From the NCBI GenBank assembly GCA_003136675.1, contig PLFE01000050.1, forward strand, positions 36,401-70,212: a stretch of 33,812 nt of DNA, read 5' to 3'. Position numbers and translations under genes: made by a program. The stretch comes from Bryobacterales bacterium (lineage in GTDB: Bacteria > Acidobacteriota > Terriglobia > Bryobacterales > Bryobacteraceae). Below, in pieces: positions 25,509 to 33,546 of this stretch. Positions within the stretch are counted from its first letter, which is position 1, and each line of letters begins with the position of its first letter. The notes beneath the pieces were generated by a model that was not told the DNA's origin, ran no database searches, and worked only from the letters and a program-made list of their open reading frames with translations.

Positions 25509-27563
25509 CTAGTTGCTTTGCGCTGCAGCCGGTTTGGTATATGTATCGAGCCAGTTGAGGACCGTCTTATACCAGAGCTCCGAGTTGCGCGGCTTCAACA
25601 CCCAGTGTCCCTCATCCGCAAACACCAGCAGCCGGGAAGGCACTTTCTGCAACTGCAGCGCGGTGAACAATTCCAGGCCCTGGGAGTAAGGAATACGGAA
25701 ATCGAGCTCATTATGAATCACCAGGGTGGGCGTTTTGAAGTTCTTGACGAAGTTGCTGGGAGAGAATTTCTCATAGCCGTCCGGATTCTCCCACGGCATG
25801 CCGCCAAACTCCCATTTCGGGAACCAGATCTCTTCCGTACCTTCCGCTTCCGTGCGCAGATCGTAGACGCCATCGTGCGAGACCAGTGCTTTGAAACGTT
25901 CGGAATGGCCCAGAATCCAATCGATCATATAGCCGCCATACGAGGCGCCCGCGGCTGAAATGTGTTCGCTGTCCACATAGGGCAGCGCGGCGACGGCGTC
26001 CGTCGCGGCCATGATGTCCTGATAGGCGCGCCCGCCCCAATCCTGATTCACATCGTCCGTGAATTTCTGCCCATATCCAATCGACCCGCGGGGATTCGGC
26101 ATCGCCACCACATAGCCCTCGGCCGCGAATACCTGGGCATTCCAGCGGTAACTCCAGGCCTGCCCCCATTCGCCTTCCGGGCCCCCGTGGATGAGAATCA
26201 CAGCGGGGTATTTCTTCGCCGGGTCGAAGCCCGGCGGCTTCACCAGGAACGTCTGCACCTGTGCATCCTCCGCTCCTTTGGTACTGATCTCTTCGTAGGG
26301 CGTCGGGGGATGCGCCGCCAGCAGAGCGTCATTGAAATGCGTCAGCTCGGTGGGTGCGCCGCCGGATGACGAACCGCGCGCGATGCCCACCGGCGCGGAA
26401 CCAGATTGCCGCGTGAACACCATGGTCTTGCCGTCGTGCGTCAGTTGCATGTCGTCCAGGAAATTATCTCCGCTGATCGCCACCTGGATGGCGCCGCCCG
26501 CCACAGGGATCACGCGGATCGACTGGCGCCCGCGATCGACCGCGGTGAAGAAGATTTGGCGCGAATCCGGTGAAAATACGAAGCTGTTCACGGAACGGTC
26601 AAGAAGGTCCGTCAGCACCGTAACGTTCCCCGTGGCGCGTTCCATCACCAGCAGCCGCCAACGGTCGCTCTCATAGCCGGCTCGCTGCTGCGAACGCCAT
26701 GCGAGAAATTGACCGTCGGGAGAATACAGCGGACTTTGGTCGGCCGCCGGGTTGGTCGTAATTCGGCGAGGTTCGCCCGAGCCGTTGATCGGAATCACAA
26801 ACAGATCGGTGTTGGTGCTCACCGCCGGCACGTCGTCCGTGTTCATGGCGAAGCAGACCTCCAGGCCATCGGGCGAGATGACATAGTCGTCTGGGCCGCC
26901 TAGCGAGAAGGGCGGGACGTCGCGCTTCCCCGGTGTCAGATCCTTCAAATCGCTGGTTGCCAAAGCCACGGGATCGAACGCGGCGGAAATCACATGGCTG
27001 CGCCGCGGGCTCTGCCAAGTGGTCCAGTGGCGATAAAGAAGGTTGTCGTAGATGCGGGCTTTGGGCGCGCCTTTGGCCGCGTCGAGCAGTTTCTGATTGC
27101 AGCCGGCATCCACGCCGCACTCCGGAAATACCTCGCTGGTGAAGACGATGTGTTTGCCGTCGCCCGCGACGGTGACGCCGGAAGCTTCGGTGGGAATCGT
27201 GGTGAGTTGTTGTGGCCCGGTGCCGTTGGCCGACATGATCCAGATTTGCGACGAGCCGGAACGGTCCGAATCAAAAATGATTTTGGAGCCGTCGCTGTTC
27301 CAGCGCGGCCTGTCCCCATCGCCTAACAATTGTGGCGTGCCGCCCGCGATGGGCAACGAGTAGATGGTGTTGAGCTTCTTATTGTTCGGCAGATCGATGG
27401 TTTGGGCGACGAACGCGACGGTCTTTCCGTCGGGCGAGATCTGGGGATCGCTCAGGCGCGCGAGCGAGAGCAGTGTGGCCGCGTCAAAGGGCGCCGAAGG
27501 CGGGGTCTGAGCGATGGCGAGAGAGGTGAGAAACAGGATTCCGGCGAACTTACGGCGCATCAT
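25509..27563 (-). CDS. S9 family prolyl oligopeptidase / acylaminoacyl peptidase
   Basis: An exported serine peptidase of about 684 residues. The signal peptide MMRRKFAGILFLTSLAIAQT is followed by a WD40-like propeller (about 35-430) with SPDGK/SPDSR turns (DPQISPDGKTVAFVAQ, FVFSPDSRQIFFTA). The C-terminal alpha/beta hydrolase domain has the complete triad: Ser541 in GASYGGYM, Asp621 in NELDFRIPYSQG and His653 in DEGHWVLKPRN. The oxyanion region ILIHGGPEGEWGQ is also intact. Such enzymes degrade short peptides in the periplasm or outside the cell. A TTG at 27578 would add five residues; the ATG at 27563 (followed by a second ATG) is preferred. No Shine-Dalgarno is visible, but TACAAT lies 3 nt upstream of the ATG. 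It leads the M23 gene. Confidence 0.94.
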   Translation of the reverse strand: MMRRKFAGILFLTSLAIAQTPPSAPFDAATLLSLARLSDPQISPDGKTVAFVAQTIDLPNNKKLNTIYSLPIAGGTPQLLGDGDRPRWNSDGSKIIFDSDRSGSSQIWIMSANGTGPQQLTTIPTEASGVTVAGDGKHIVFTSEVFPECGVDAGCNQKLLDAAKGAPKARIYDNLLYRHWTTWQSPRRSHVISAAFDPVALATSDLKDLTPGKRDVPPFSLGGPDDYVISPDGLEVCFAMNTDDVPAVSTNTDLFVIPINGSGEPRRITTNPAADQSPLYSPDGQFLAWRSQQRAGYESDRWRLLVMERATGNVTVLTDLLDRSVNSFVFSPDSRQIFFTAVDRGRQSIRVIPVAGGAIQVAISGDNFLDDMQLTHDGKTMVFTRQSGSAPVGIARGSSSGGAPTELTHFNDALLAAHPPTPYEEISTKGAEDAQVQTFLVKPPGFDPAKKYPAVILIHGGPEGEWGQAWSYRWNAQVFAAEGYVVAMPNPRGSIGYGQKFTDDVNQDWGGRAYQDIMAATDAVAALPYVDSEHISAAGASYGGYMIDWILGHSERFKALVSHDGVYDLRTEAEGTEEIWFPKWEFGGMPWENPDGYEKFSPSNFVKNFKTPTLVIHNELDFRIPYSQGLELFTALQLQKVPSRLLVFADEGHWVLKPRNSELWYKTVLNWLDTYTKPAAAQSN

Positions 27564-27626
27564 CGTGATTGTAGCCAAATTATGATGGAGCCCGGGCCAG
27601 GCGCGCCGCAGGCTGCCGTAACATCC

Positions 27627-27818
27627 ATGAAGGCGAACGTGTTTCCCATGATGGGTGCGACGCGTAGCTATCGGGATTTCTACATGGGGATGGTCTTGCC
27701 GGAGACATTACGCTGGTGGCGGAGGCCATTGTTTTCTGCTTTTGCGCCGCCCGTGATTACCGGGCTGTTGATCGCCTCGTGCCTGGCATTGGCGTCTGTA
27801 AAATCCAAACGGGCTTGA
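27627..27818 (+). pseudogene. Probable remnant of a small membrane protein gene
   Basis: A 63-codon frame. Its beginning (MKANVFPMMGATRSYRDFYM) and end (PPVITGLLIASCLALASV) look like the two ends of a roughly 120-130-residue four-helix membrane protein family with the pattern GxxRSYxDFYxG at the N-terminus and a last helix ending in LIAxCLALA. The two middle helices are missing, and the join LPETLRWWRRP is not typical. This points to an in-frame internal deletion. I recognise the family only by pattern from memory, and it could instead be a short functional protein. It lies between the divergent S9 peptidase and beta-lactamase-fold genes. Confidence 0.38.
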
Positions 27819-27853
27819 ACTTTGAGACAAGAACGGCGTATGTAGCATTAGTT

Positions 27854-29065
27854 ATGCGATCTTTGGCGTTCGTGATTACAGCCGTTCTGTTTTGCGCTCC
27901 AGCACCGGCGCAATCGATCCGCCGTCTCGATGGATCGAAGATCTTGATCGCGGAAGCGGACGCATTCGCGAAAAAGACCCTCGACGCGGCTCACGTAACG
28001 GGCGCGCAGTTAGTGGTGCTCGATAACGGCAAGGTCGTGTGGAGTGCCGCTTTTGGTCTGCGGCGCCGCGAACCCGCGTTACCGATGGACCGGGAGACCA
28101 CCACCTGGGCCGCATCCATCACCAAGAGCGTCTTCTCCACCTATGTCATGCAACTCGTGGAGCGTGGCGAGTTCGATCTCGATGAGCCCGTGGCGAAGCA
28201 ACTTCCCAAGCCGTTGAATGAGTATGAGGCCTACCGGGAATCCGCGTCGGAGCTGGTGAAAGATCCGGCATGGCCGACGGTAACGCCTCGCATGTTGCTG
28301 GCGCATTCCTCCGGCTTGCTGAACTTCGCATTCATTGAACCCGATAAGAAGATGCGTCTGCATTCCAGGCCGGGCACTCAATTTTCATATTCGGGCGAGG
28401 GCATCAACCTGGTGCAGTTCGTCATCGAGCAAAAGAAGGGGAAGCTTCTCGATCAATTGATGCAGGAAGCGATCTTCACGCCGCTCGGGATGACGCGCAC
28501 CGGCATCATCTACCGCCAGGACTTCGAGGCCGATGTGGCCGACCGCTACGACATGAACGAGAAATTTCGCTCGCAGACCAAGCGGTTTCCGGCCCGCGCC
28601 GCAGGTTCCATGACCACCAGCGCCGAAGACCTGGGCCGGTTCGTGACGGCCCTGTTTGGAGGCAAGATTATCCGGGCTTCCACGCAGGCTGAGATGCTGC
28701 GGCCGTTTATTCAGATCAACTCGCTCCACGAGTTTGCGGTTCACCCGAACGAAGGCATCGGCAAAGAGGCGGAAAACGTCGGGCTCGCATACGGGGTCGG
28801 CTGGGGCCTGCTCACGCATACGAAGTTCGGCCCCGCATTCTTCAAGGAGGGCCACGGTGACGGCGCCCAGAATTATATGATCTGCTTCGAGCGCCGCCAG
28901 GCCTGCATGATCCTGCTGACCAATAGCGACAACGGCGAACTGGCATTCCGGCCGCTGCTGGAGAAAATTCTCGGAGACACGGTGACGCCCTGGGAGTGGG
29001 AAGGTTATACGACAGCTGATCTTATGGAGGTCCGGAAGCAGCCCTATTTCAAGTCCGTTCCCTGA
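27854..29065 (+). CDS. Secreted serine hydrolase of the beta-lactamase (class C / PBP) fold
   Basis: A 403-residue exported hydrolase. The signal peptide MRSLAFVITAVLFCAPAPAQ is followed by a beta-lactamase-fold domain with the nucleophile motif SITK (Ser88, Lys91, within TTWAASITKSVFSTYVMQ). The second motif is YSG (Tyr179, in GTQFSYSGEGINLVQFVIE), and FFKEGHGDGAQNYM stands where the KTG-like third motif is expected, with HGDG. Members include esterases, D-aminopeptidases and carboxypeptidases; true beta-lactamase activity is not implied. The frame is open upstream to 27716, but the ATG at 27854 starts a normal signal peptide. There is no Shine-Dalgarno; TAGCAT lies 5 nt upstream, so a leaderless message is possible. 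Confidence 0.9.
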   Translation: MRSLAFVITAVLFCAPAPAQSIRRLDGSKILIAEADAFAKKTLDAAHVTGAQLVVLDNGKVVWSAAFGLRRREPALPMDRETTTWAASITKSVFSTYVMQLVERGEFDLDEPVAKQLPKPLNEYEAYRESASELVKDPAWPTVTPRMLLAHSSGLLNFAFIEPDKKMRLHSRPGTQFSYSGEGINLVQFVIEQKKGKLLDQLMQEAIFTPLGMTRTGIIYRQDFEADVADRYDMNEKFRSQTKRFPARAAGSMTTSAEDLGRFVTALFGGKIIRASTQAEMLRPFIQINSLHEFAVHPNEGIGKEAENVGLAYGVGWGLLTHTKFGPAFFKEGHGDGAQNYMICFERRQACMILLTNSDNGELAFRPLLEKILGDTVTPWEWEGYTTADLMEVRKQPYFKSVP

Positions 29066-29108
29066 CCGTTAGATCGCCGTCTCCGGGCCGGCCAAAACAA
29101 ACACCGCC

Positions 29109-29113
29109 AAGGG
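29109..29113 (+). promoter_or_regulatory. Ribosome binding site that favours the 29123 start
   Basis: AAGGG lies 9 nt before the GTG at 29123. The in-frame TTG at 29114 directly abuts the site and is therefore unlikely to be the start. Confidence 0.5.
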
Positions 29114-29122
29114 TTGCAGGTC

Positions 29123-29830
29123 GTGCCTGACAATGGGGAAGTGCTGATTGTACTGCTTCCGGGGATGGACGGCACAGGAACGCTGTTCAACACTTTCGTC
29201 GGGCTTTTGCCTGATGGAATCGACGCGAAGATCGTGCCTTACCCCAAGGACAGGCCCATGTCTTACGCGGAGTTGGCGGAACTCGTCAATGGCGTCCTTC
29301 CTCGCAACACACCTTACGTGATCATCGCGGAATCATACTCGGGGCCAGTTGCAAGCATCTTGGCCGCACACCCGGTTGGGAATCTCCTGGGTGTAGTGTT
29401 CGTATCGAGCTTCGTGGCCTTTCCCTGCGGTCGTATAGGCCCATGGATCGCCAACATGGTACCGGTCGTCCTTTTCCGTGGCCGAGCACCGGCTTGGGTT
29501 CTCAGATGGTTGCTGATGGATTCTGCCACGCCGCGCGAAACGGTTTCTGCGGCGCAGGACGCCATCGCCAGCGTGCGCCCCGAGGTTCTGACTCGACGAT
29601 TGCGAGATGCGCTGAATGCGGATTTTGCGGTAACACTCAAGCACTGCACGGTTCAAATCGTGTATCTGCTTTCGGGCTCCGACCGCCTCCTTGGAAGTCG
29701 GGGGCTTCGCGGACTCCTTGCTGCAAGAGCGGACATCGAAACCGTAAAGATCGATGGGCCCCATTTTCTCCTTCAGTGCGCTCCGGAGAGTAGCCTGGCT
29801 GCCCTTCTGAAGATTGGAATACTGGGGTAA
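29123..29830 (+). CDS. Alpha/beta hydrolase
   Basis: A 235-residue cytoplasmic alpha/beta hydrolase. It opens with the strand and oxyanion loop VLIVLLPGMDGTGTLF. The nucleophile elbow is IIAESYSGPVAS with Ser71; the family GxSxG is here AxSxS, a variant seen in a group of small hydrolases. The likely acid is in LLSGSDRLLG, and the histidine is in KIDGPHFLLQCAP near residue 213. There is a cap-like segment around 100-145. Substrate is unknown; small esters or thioesters are typical. It follows the serine hydrolase gene by 57 nt. Its 3' end marks the point where the truncated toxin gene on the opposite strand stops making sense, so this end of the gene lies near an old rearrangement junction, although its own C-terminus looks normal. 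Confidence 0.85.
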   Translation: MPDNGEVLIVLLPGMDGTGTLFNTFVGLLPDGIDAKIVPYPKDRPMSYAELAELVNGVLPRNTPYVIIAESYSGPVASILAAHPVGNLLGVVFVSSFVAFPCGRIGPWIANMVPVVLFRGRAPAWVLRWLLMDSATPRETVSAAQDAIASVRPEVLTRRLRDALNADFAVTLKHCTVQIVYLLSGSDRLLGSRGLRGLLAARADIETVKIDGPHFLLQCAPESSLAALLKIGILG

Positions 29831-29848
29831 CTCTGTGGCCCTCGGACA

Positions 29849-29992
29849 CGGCCATCGCCGGATGCCTGCGAGGCAAGCATCAACCGAACTCAGGAACTCG
29901 GCGCCCAGTCCAGGTCTGCGGCCCTCGTACCAGACGCACGCTTCCGCTATGTCTAACTCCGCTTCCGGTGCGATCGCCAGCTCAACGAGCAT
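29849..29992 (-). pseudogene. ParE/RelE-type toxin, 3' truncated
   Basis: The first 48 codons from ATG 29992 read MLVELAIAPEAELDIAEACV, then WYEGRRPGLGAEFLSSVDA, then CLAGIRRWP. This is a classic ParE/RelE-family toxin N-terminus with the WYxxRRPGLGxEFL motif. Family members are about 95 residues and continue with a strand pair carrying the catalytic or gyrase-contact residues. Here the similarity stops after RRWP, and the frame then runs into sequence antisense to the alpha/beta hydrolase. The C-terminal half is therefore lost and the protein should be inactive. The ATG overlaps the former stop codon of the antitoxin gene. Confidence 0.7.
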
Positions 29993-30201
29993 AGCGGGCG
30001 CGCACGTTGCGTTTCACTTCTTCTCACTGGAGCCCCGAAAGCAGGATTTTCCAGCAGATTCGCTTTCCTGCGCGCGAGCTCCTGCTTTTGCCGATCGTGG
30101 ACCGGTACAGCTTCTGGCTCGGTCGCGAGGTCGTCCCAGAGATCGTCGACGAGTTGGAGCTTTTCAGATGGGCTCAGCTCAAAAATGGACGTCGGATTCA
30201 T
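29982..30201 (-). pseudogene. Addiction-module antitoxin (TIGR02574 type), frameshifted
   Basis: From ATG 30201 (GGAG 5 nt upstream) it reads MNPTSIFELSPSEKLQLVDD, then LWDDLATEPEAVPVHDRQKQ, then ELARRKANLLENPAFGAP, a typical antitoxin of ParE-type addiction modules. The family then continues with WEEVK. Here that tail (EEVKRNVRARYAR followed by TGA at 29984-29982) is present in another frame: near 30024-30029 one base is inserted and the expected TGG codon reads TGA. The current frame instead runs to 29953 with an unrelated 23-residue tail. In the ancestral form the stop overlapped the toxin ATG by 11 nt, the standard coupling in these operons. Confidence 0.7.
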
Positions 30202-30533
30202 TAGGTCTCCGCCACTAATTCTCTCAAATTAAACCCGCACGAGCTCGGTCACACAAAAGGAAAAGAAATCTGAGCCGCGGTTCCCAACGCTAAGCCGCGC
30301 GCTCAGCCTGCCAACAGCCCGCCATAGTGAGATGATCAGACCAGGAGGGAGGCGACCGCGTTCAGTCACCCGGAATCTACTTCGAAAAAGCTCAAACATT
30401 CAAACCAAATACCCCAGTCGGAGGCTGACGTCAACCCGTAACCAACACAGAATCAACATTTTCCAGCGATGCTTGTTTTACAAAAAGAGCTTCTCGCCGC
30501 CCAGCATGCTAGATTGAAAGACTTCCCCTATCA
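30202..30533 (+). other. Intergenic region before hisS
   Basis: This 332-nt stretch is visibly richer in A and T than its surroundings. It holds the ribosome binding site of the antitoxin remnant and presumably the hisS promoter. No well-spaced -35/-10 pair was found; TAGATT at 30510-30515 is a possible -10 with no good partner. No RNA gene, T-box-like stem or repeat was recognised. A short open frame at 30332-30517 looks non-coding. Confidence 0.5.
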
Positions 30534-31769
30534 ATGATCCGAGCAGTAAAAGGTACACGGGATTTGTTGCCTCCCGATACGGCGGTGTGGAACCACGTGG
30601 AACAAATCGCGCGGGCGGTTTTCCATGCCTACAACTATCGCGAGATTCGCACTCCCATCCTCGAAGAGACGCAGTTATTCGCGCGCGGAGTGGGCGCGGA
30701 AACCGACATCGTCACCAAGGAAATGTATACCTTTGAAGACCGCGACGGGTCTTCGTTGACCATGCGCCCCGAAAACACCGCCGGCGTCATGCGCGCGTAC
30801 ATCGAACACCGGCTCGACCTGCTTCCCGGCGTCCAGAAGCTTTATTACATCGGTCCCATGTTCCGCCGCGAACGACCGCAGAAAGGCCGATTCCGTCAGT
30901 TCTATCAGATCGGCGCGGAGGCCATCGGCTCGGAATCGCCGGCCACGGATGCGGAAGTAATCCAAATGGTGGTGGAAATCCTGGCGCGCTCCGGGCTCAG
31001 CCATTTCGAACTGCTCATCAATTCCGTGGGGTGCGGGAAATGCCGGGCACAATATATCGAAAAATTGCGCGAGGCGTTGCAGCCGTTCATTCCGCAACTC
31101 TCGCCGGATAATCAGCGTCGGGCAGAGACCAATCCGCTGCGCGTGCTGGATTCCAAGGTGCCGGAAGATGAGCCGATCATCGAGCAACTCCCCAGCATTC
31201 TGGATTCGCTTTGCCCGGAGTGCCTCGAGCATTTTGAACGCGTGCGGCTGTATCTCACCGATCGCGGGATCAAATTCGAAGTGAAGCCGCGCCTGGTGCG
31301 CGGGCTCGACTACTATATGCGCACCACGTTTGAAGTGGTGCATGGCAACCTCGGCGCGCAGAATTCCGTGCTCGGCGGCGGCCGTTATGACGGCCTCGCG
31401 GAGCAGCTCGATTCGAAAGTGCCTTCGCCGGGCATTGGTTTTTCCATCGGCGAAGATCGGTTAGTGATGGCGGTGAGCGACAACCAGTTGCCCGATGCGT
31501 TGGACCTTTATATTGCCCCGATGGATGAGTCCGCTCTGCGACATGCCGGCGTGCTGGCCACGGAATTGCGCGCCACCGGCGCGTCGGTGGAAGTGGGCAC
31601 AACGGCGAAACTGAAGAAGGCCATGGACATTGCGAACAAGGTTTCGGCCCGCCGTGTGCTCATTATTGGAGAGGATGAATTGGCGGCGGGAGAATACTCG
31701 CTGAAGGACATGACCAGTGGAACGCAGCTGCGGCTTAGCCGCGCGGAAATCGCCGGCCATCTGAAATAA
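30534..31769 (+). CDS. hisS: Histidyl-tRNA synthetase
   Basis: A class II aminoacyl-tRNA synthetase that charges tRNA-His; 411 residues, normal for bacteria. Class and family motifs are clear: KGTRDLLPPD at the N-terminus, MRPENTAGVMRAYIEH, motif 2 in MFRRERPQKGRFRQFYQIGA, the histidine-specific LVRGLDYYMRTTFEV and GGGRYDGLAEQL, and motif 3 in GIGFSIGEDRLVMAV. The C-terminal anticodon-binding domain (about 320-411) ends with SGTQLRLSRAEIAGHL. The ATG at 30534 fits the conserved N-terminus but has no clear Shine-Dalgarno. aspS begins 3 nt after the stop, an arrangement common in bacteria, so the two are co-transcribed and probably coupled. Confidence 0.98.
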   Translation: MIRAVKGTRDLLPPDTAVWNHVEQIARAVFHAYNYREIRTPILEETQLFARGVGAETDIVTKEMYTFEDRDGSSLTMRPENTAGVMRAYIEHRLDLLPGVQKLYYIGPMFRRERPQKGRFRQFYQIGAEAIGSESPATDAEVIQMVVEILARSGLSHFELLINSVGCGKCRAQYIEKLREALQPFIPQLSPDNQRRAETNPLRVLDSKVPEDEPIIEQLPSILDSLCPECLEHFERVRLYLTDRGIKFEVKPRLVRGLDYYMRTTFEVVHGNLGAQNSVLGGGRYDGLAEQLDSKVPSPGIGFSIGEDRLVMAVSDNQLPDALDLYIAPMDESALRHAGVLATELRATGASVEVGTTAKLKKAMDIANKVSARRVLIIGEDELAAGEYSLKDMTSGTQLRLSRAEIAGHLK

Positions 31770-31772
31770 ACC

Positions 31773-33530
31773 ATGCAACTTGATTTTCTTGGAGAACTGA
31801 AACGCACCAACACGTGCGGAGAATTGCGTCCAGCGGATGTGGGAAAGCGCGTCCTGCTGATGGGCTGGGTGCACCGCCGGCGCGATCTGGGAGGCGTGAT
31901 TTTCATCCACCTGCGGGATCGCGAAGGTGTTACGCAACTCGTGTTCTTCGAAAATTCCCCGGGGCACGCGCGCGCGGAGGAACTGCGGCCGGAGTACGTG
32001 ATCGCGGCATCGGGCACGGTAGCGCTGCGCACGCCGGAAACGATCAACCCGACTCTGCCCACGGGTGAAGTGGAAGTGAAGGTGGACGAAGTCTGGATTC
32101 TAAATGAATCGAAGACTCCGCCGTTCCCGATGGACGAGAACACGGACGTTTCCGAAGATGCACGGTTGAAGTTCCGCTATGTGGATCTGCGCCGTCCCCG
32201 TATGCAGCGCAACGTGATCCTGCGCTCGAAGATCGCTTTTGCCGTTCGCGAGGTTCTGAACGCGCGCGGATTCCTGGAAATCGAAACGCCGTTCATGACC
32301 CGTTCCACTCCCGAAGGCGCGCGTGACTATCTGGTTCCCAGCCGCGTGCAGCAGGGCCATTTCTATGCGCTGCCGCAATCGCCACAGATCTTCAAACAGT
32401 TGCTGATGGTAAGCGGCTTCGATAAGTATTTCCAGATCGTCCGCTGTTTCCGCGATGAAGATTTACGGGCGGACCGGCAGCCGGAATTCACTCAAATCGA
32501 TCTCGAAATGTCGTTTCCGCAGCAGGAGCAGATCTTCGATGTGATCGAGCCGTTGATGCATCGCGTCTGTCAGGTGGCGGGTTTCGAAGTAGCGCTTCCG
32601 TTTCCACGCATCACCTACGCCGAGGCCATGCGGCAATATGGAATCGATAAACCGGACCGGCGCATTCCGCCGATGACGGCAGTGGACGATCTGCTGCCGG
32701 ATTTGGTGACTCGCGGTCTGCCGTTAGTCGCGATTCATATTCCCAAAACGGGCGCGTTGACGCGCAGCGAACGCGACGCCCTGAAGGACTTCGGCAAGGA
32801 TCGCGGGCTGCGCGTGTTTGACGATCCCAAGCGGCTGGGGCGTGACTTTCCGGGCGTGGTGGAGAAGATTCGCGAGCGCACCGGAGCGGTGGAAGACGAT
32901 CTATTATTGATTGCCGGCTGGGCCGGAGAACCATCCGGACACCGTCCCGAAGAAACCGTCTTGCAGGCGGCGGGGCAGCTGCGCCTGCATGCCGCGCAGA
33001 AATACAACGACCGGCACGGCCTGCTGGATCCGAAGCGCCTCGAGTTTTTGTGGGTGACCGACTTCCCGATGTTCGAGTGGGATGCGGAAGACAATCGCTG
33101 GATGGCCGCGCATCATCCGTTCACATCCGTGCACGATGAGGATTTGGATAAGCTTGTCACCAATCCGGCGCGATGCCGTTCAAAAGCATATGATCTGGTT
33201 TTGAATGGCACCGAACTGGGTTCGGGGTCGATTCGCATTCACCGAAAAGACGTGCAGTCAAAGGTATTTTCAGCACTGGGGTTCAGTGAAGAAGAAGCGC
33301 AGAAGCGCTTTGGATTTCTTCTCGAAGCGCTGGAGTTCGGCGCGCCGCCGCATGGCGGAATTGCGCTGGGGCTCGATCGGATCGTGATGATTCTGGCCGG
33401 CGAGACTTCGATTCGCGACGTGATTCCATTCCCCAAGACCGCGCGTGGAACGGACCTGATGTGCGACGCGCCTTCGACGGTGCCGGATCGCTTGCTGCGC
33501 GATCTGGGCATTCAATTGAGGGTTAAGTGA
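31773..33530 (+). CDS. aspS: Aspartyl-tRNA synthetase
   Basis: A class II synthetase of the bacterial type, 585 residues. An OB-fold anticodon domain (GWVHRRRDLGGVIFIHLRDR) is followed by the catalytic core with QSPQIFKQLLMVSGFDKYF and motif 2 in RCFRDEDLRADRQPEFTQID. A GAD insertion domain spans about 285-405, and motif 3 is in HGGIALGLDRIVMILAG followed by SIRDVIPFPKTARGTDLMCD. In the OB-fold, the residue after RRRD is Leu, as in discriminating enzymes such as that of E. coli, where many nondiscriminating AspRSs carry His; one position is not enough to assign tRNA specificity. It follows hisS by 3 nt and precedes mdh by 28 nt, probably in one operon. Confidence 0.98.
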   Translation: MQLDFLGELKRTNTCGELRPADVGKRVLLMGWVHRRRDLGGVIFIHLRDREGVTQLVFFENSPGHARAEELRPEYVIAASGTVALRTPETINPTLPTGEVEVKVDEVWILNESKTPPFPMDENTDVSEDARLKFRYVDLRRPRMQRNVILRSKIAFAVREVLNARGFLEIETPFMTRSTPEGARDYLVPSRVQQGHFYALPQSPQIFKQLLMVSGFDKYFQIVRCFRDEDLRADRQPEFTQIDLEMSFPQQEQIFDVIEPLMHRVCQVAGFEVALPFPRITYAEAMRQYGIDKPDRRIPPMTAVDDLLPDLVTRGLPLVAIHIPKTGALTRSERDALKDFGKDRGLRVFDDPKRLGRDFPGVVEKIRERTGAVEDDLLLIAGWAGEPSGHRPEETVLQAAGQLRLHAAQKYNDRHGLLDPKRLEFLWVTDFPMFEWDAEDNRWMAAHHPFTSVHDEDLDKLVTNPARCRSKAYDLVLNGTELGSGSIRIHRKDVQSKVFSALGFSEEEAQKRFGFLLEALEFGAPPHGGIALGLDRIVMILAGETSIRDVIPFPKTARGTDLMCDAPSTVPDRLLRDLGIQLRVK

Positions 33531-33546
33531 CGAGCCCAAGGGATAA

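Noticed and set aside
27877..29065. Antibiotic resistance (true beta-lactamase)
   Set aside because: The fold and SxxK motif are shared by many esterases and peptidases. The third motif is HGDG rather than KTG, and nothing in the context suggests resistance.
29333..29848. Continuation of the toxin frame as a 219-residue protein
   Set aside because: After residue 48 the sequence is simply antisense to the alpha/beta hydrolase gene and no longer resembles the toxin family.
30332..30517. 61-codon frame upstream of hisS
   Set aside because: The translation is Ser/Arg/Asn-rich with no domain or ribosome binding site, and it lies in an AT-rich intergenic stretch.
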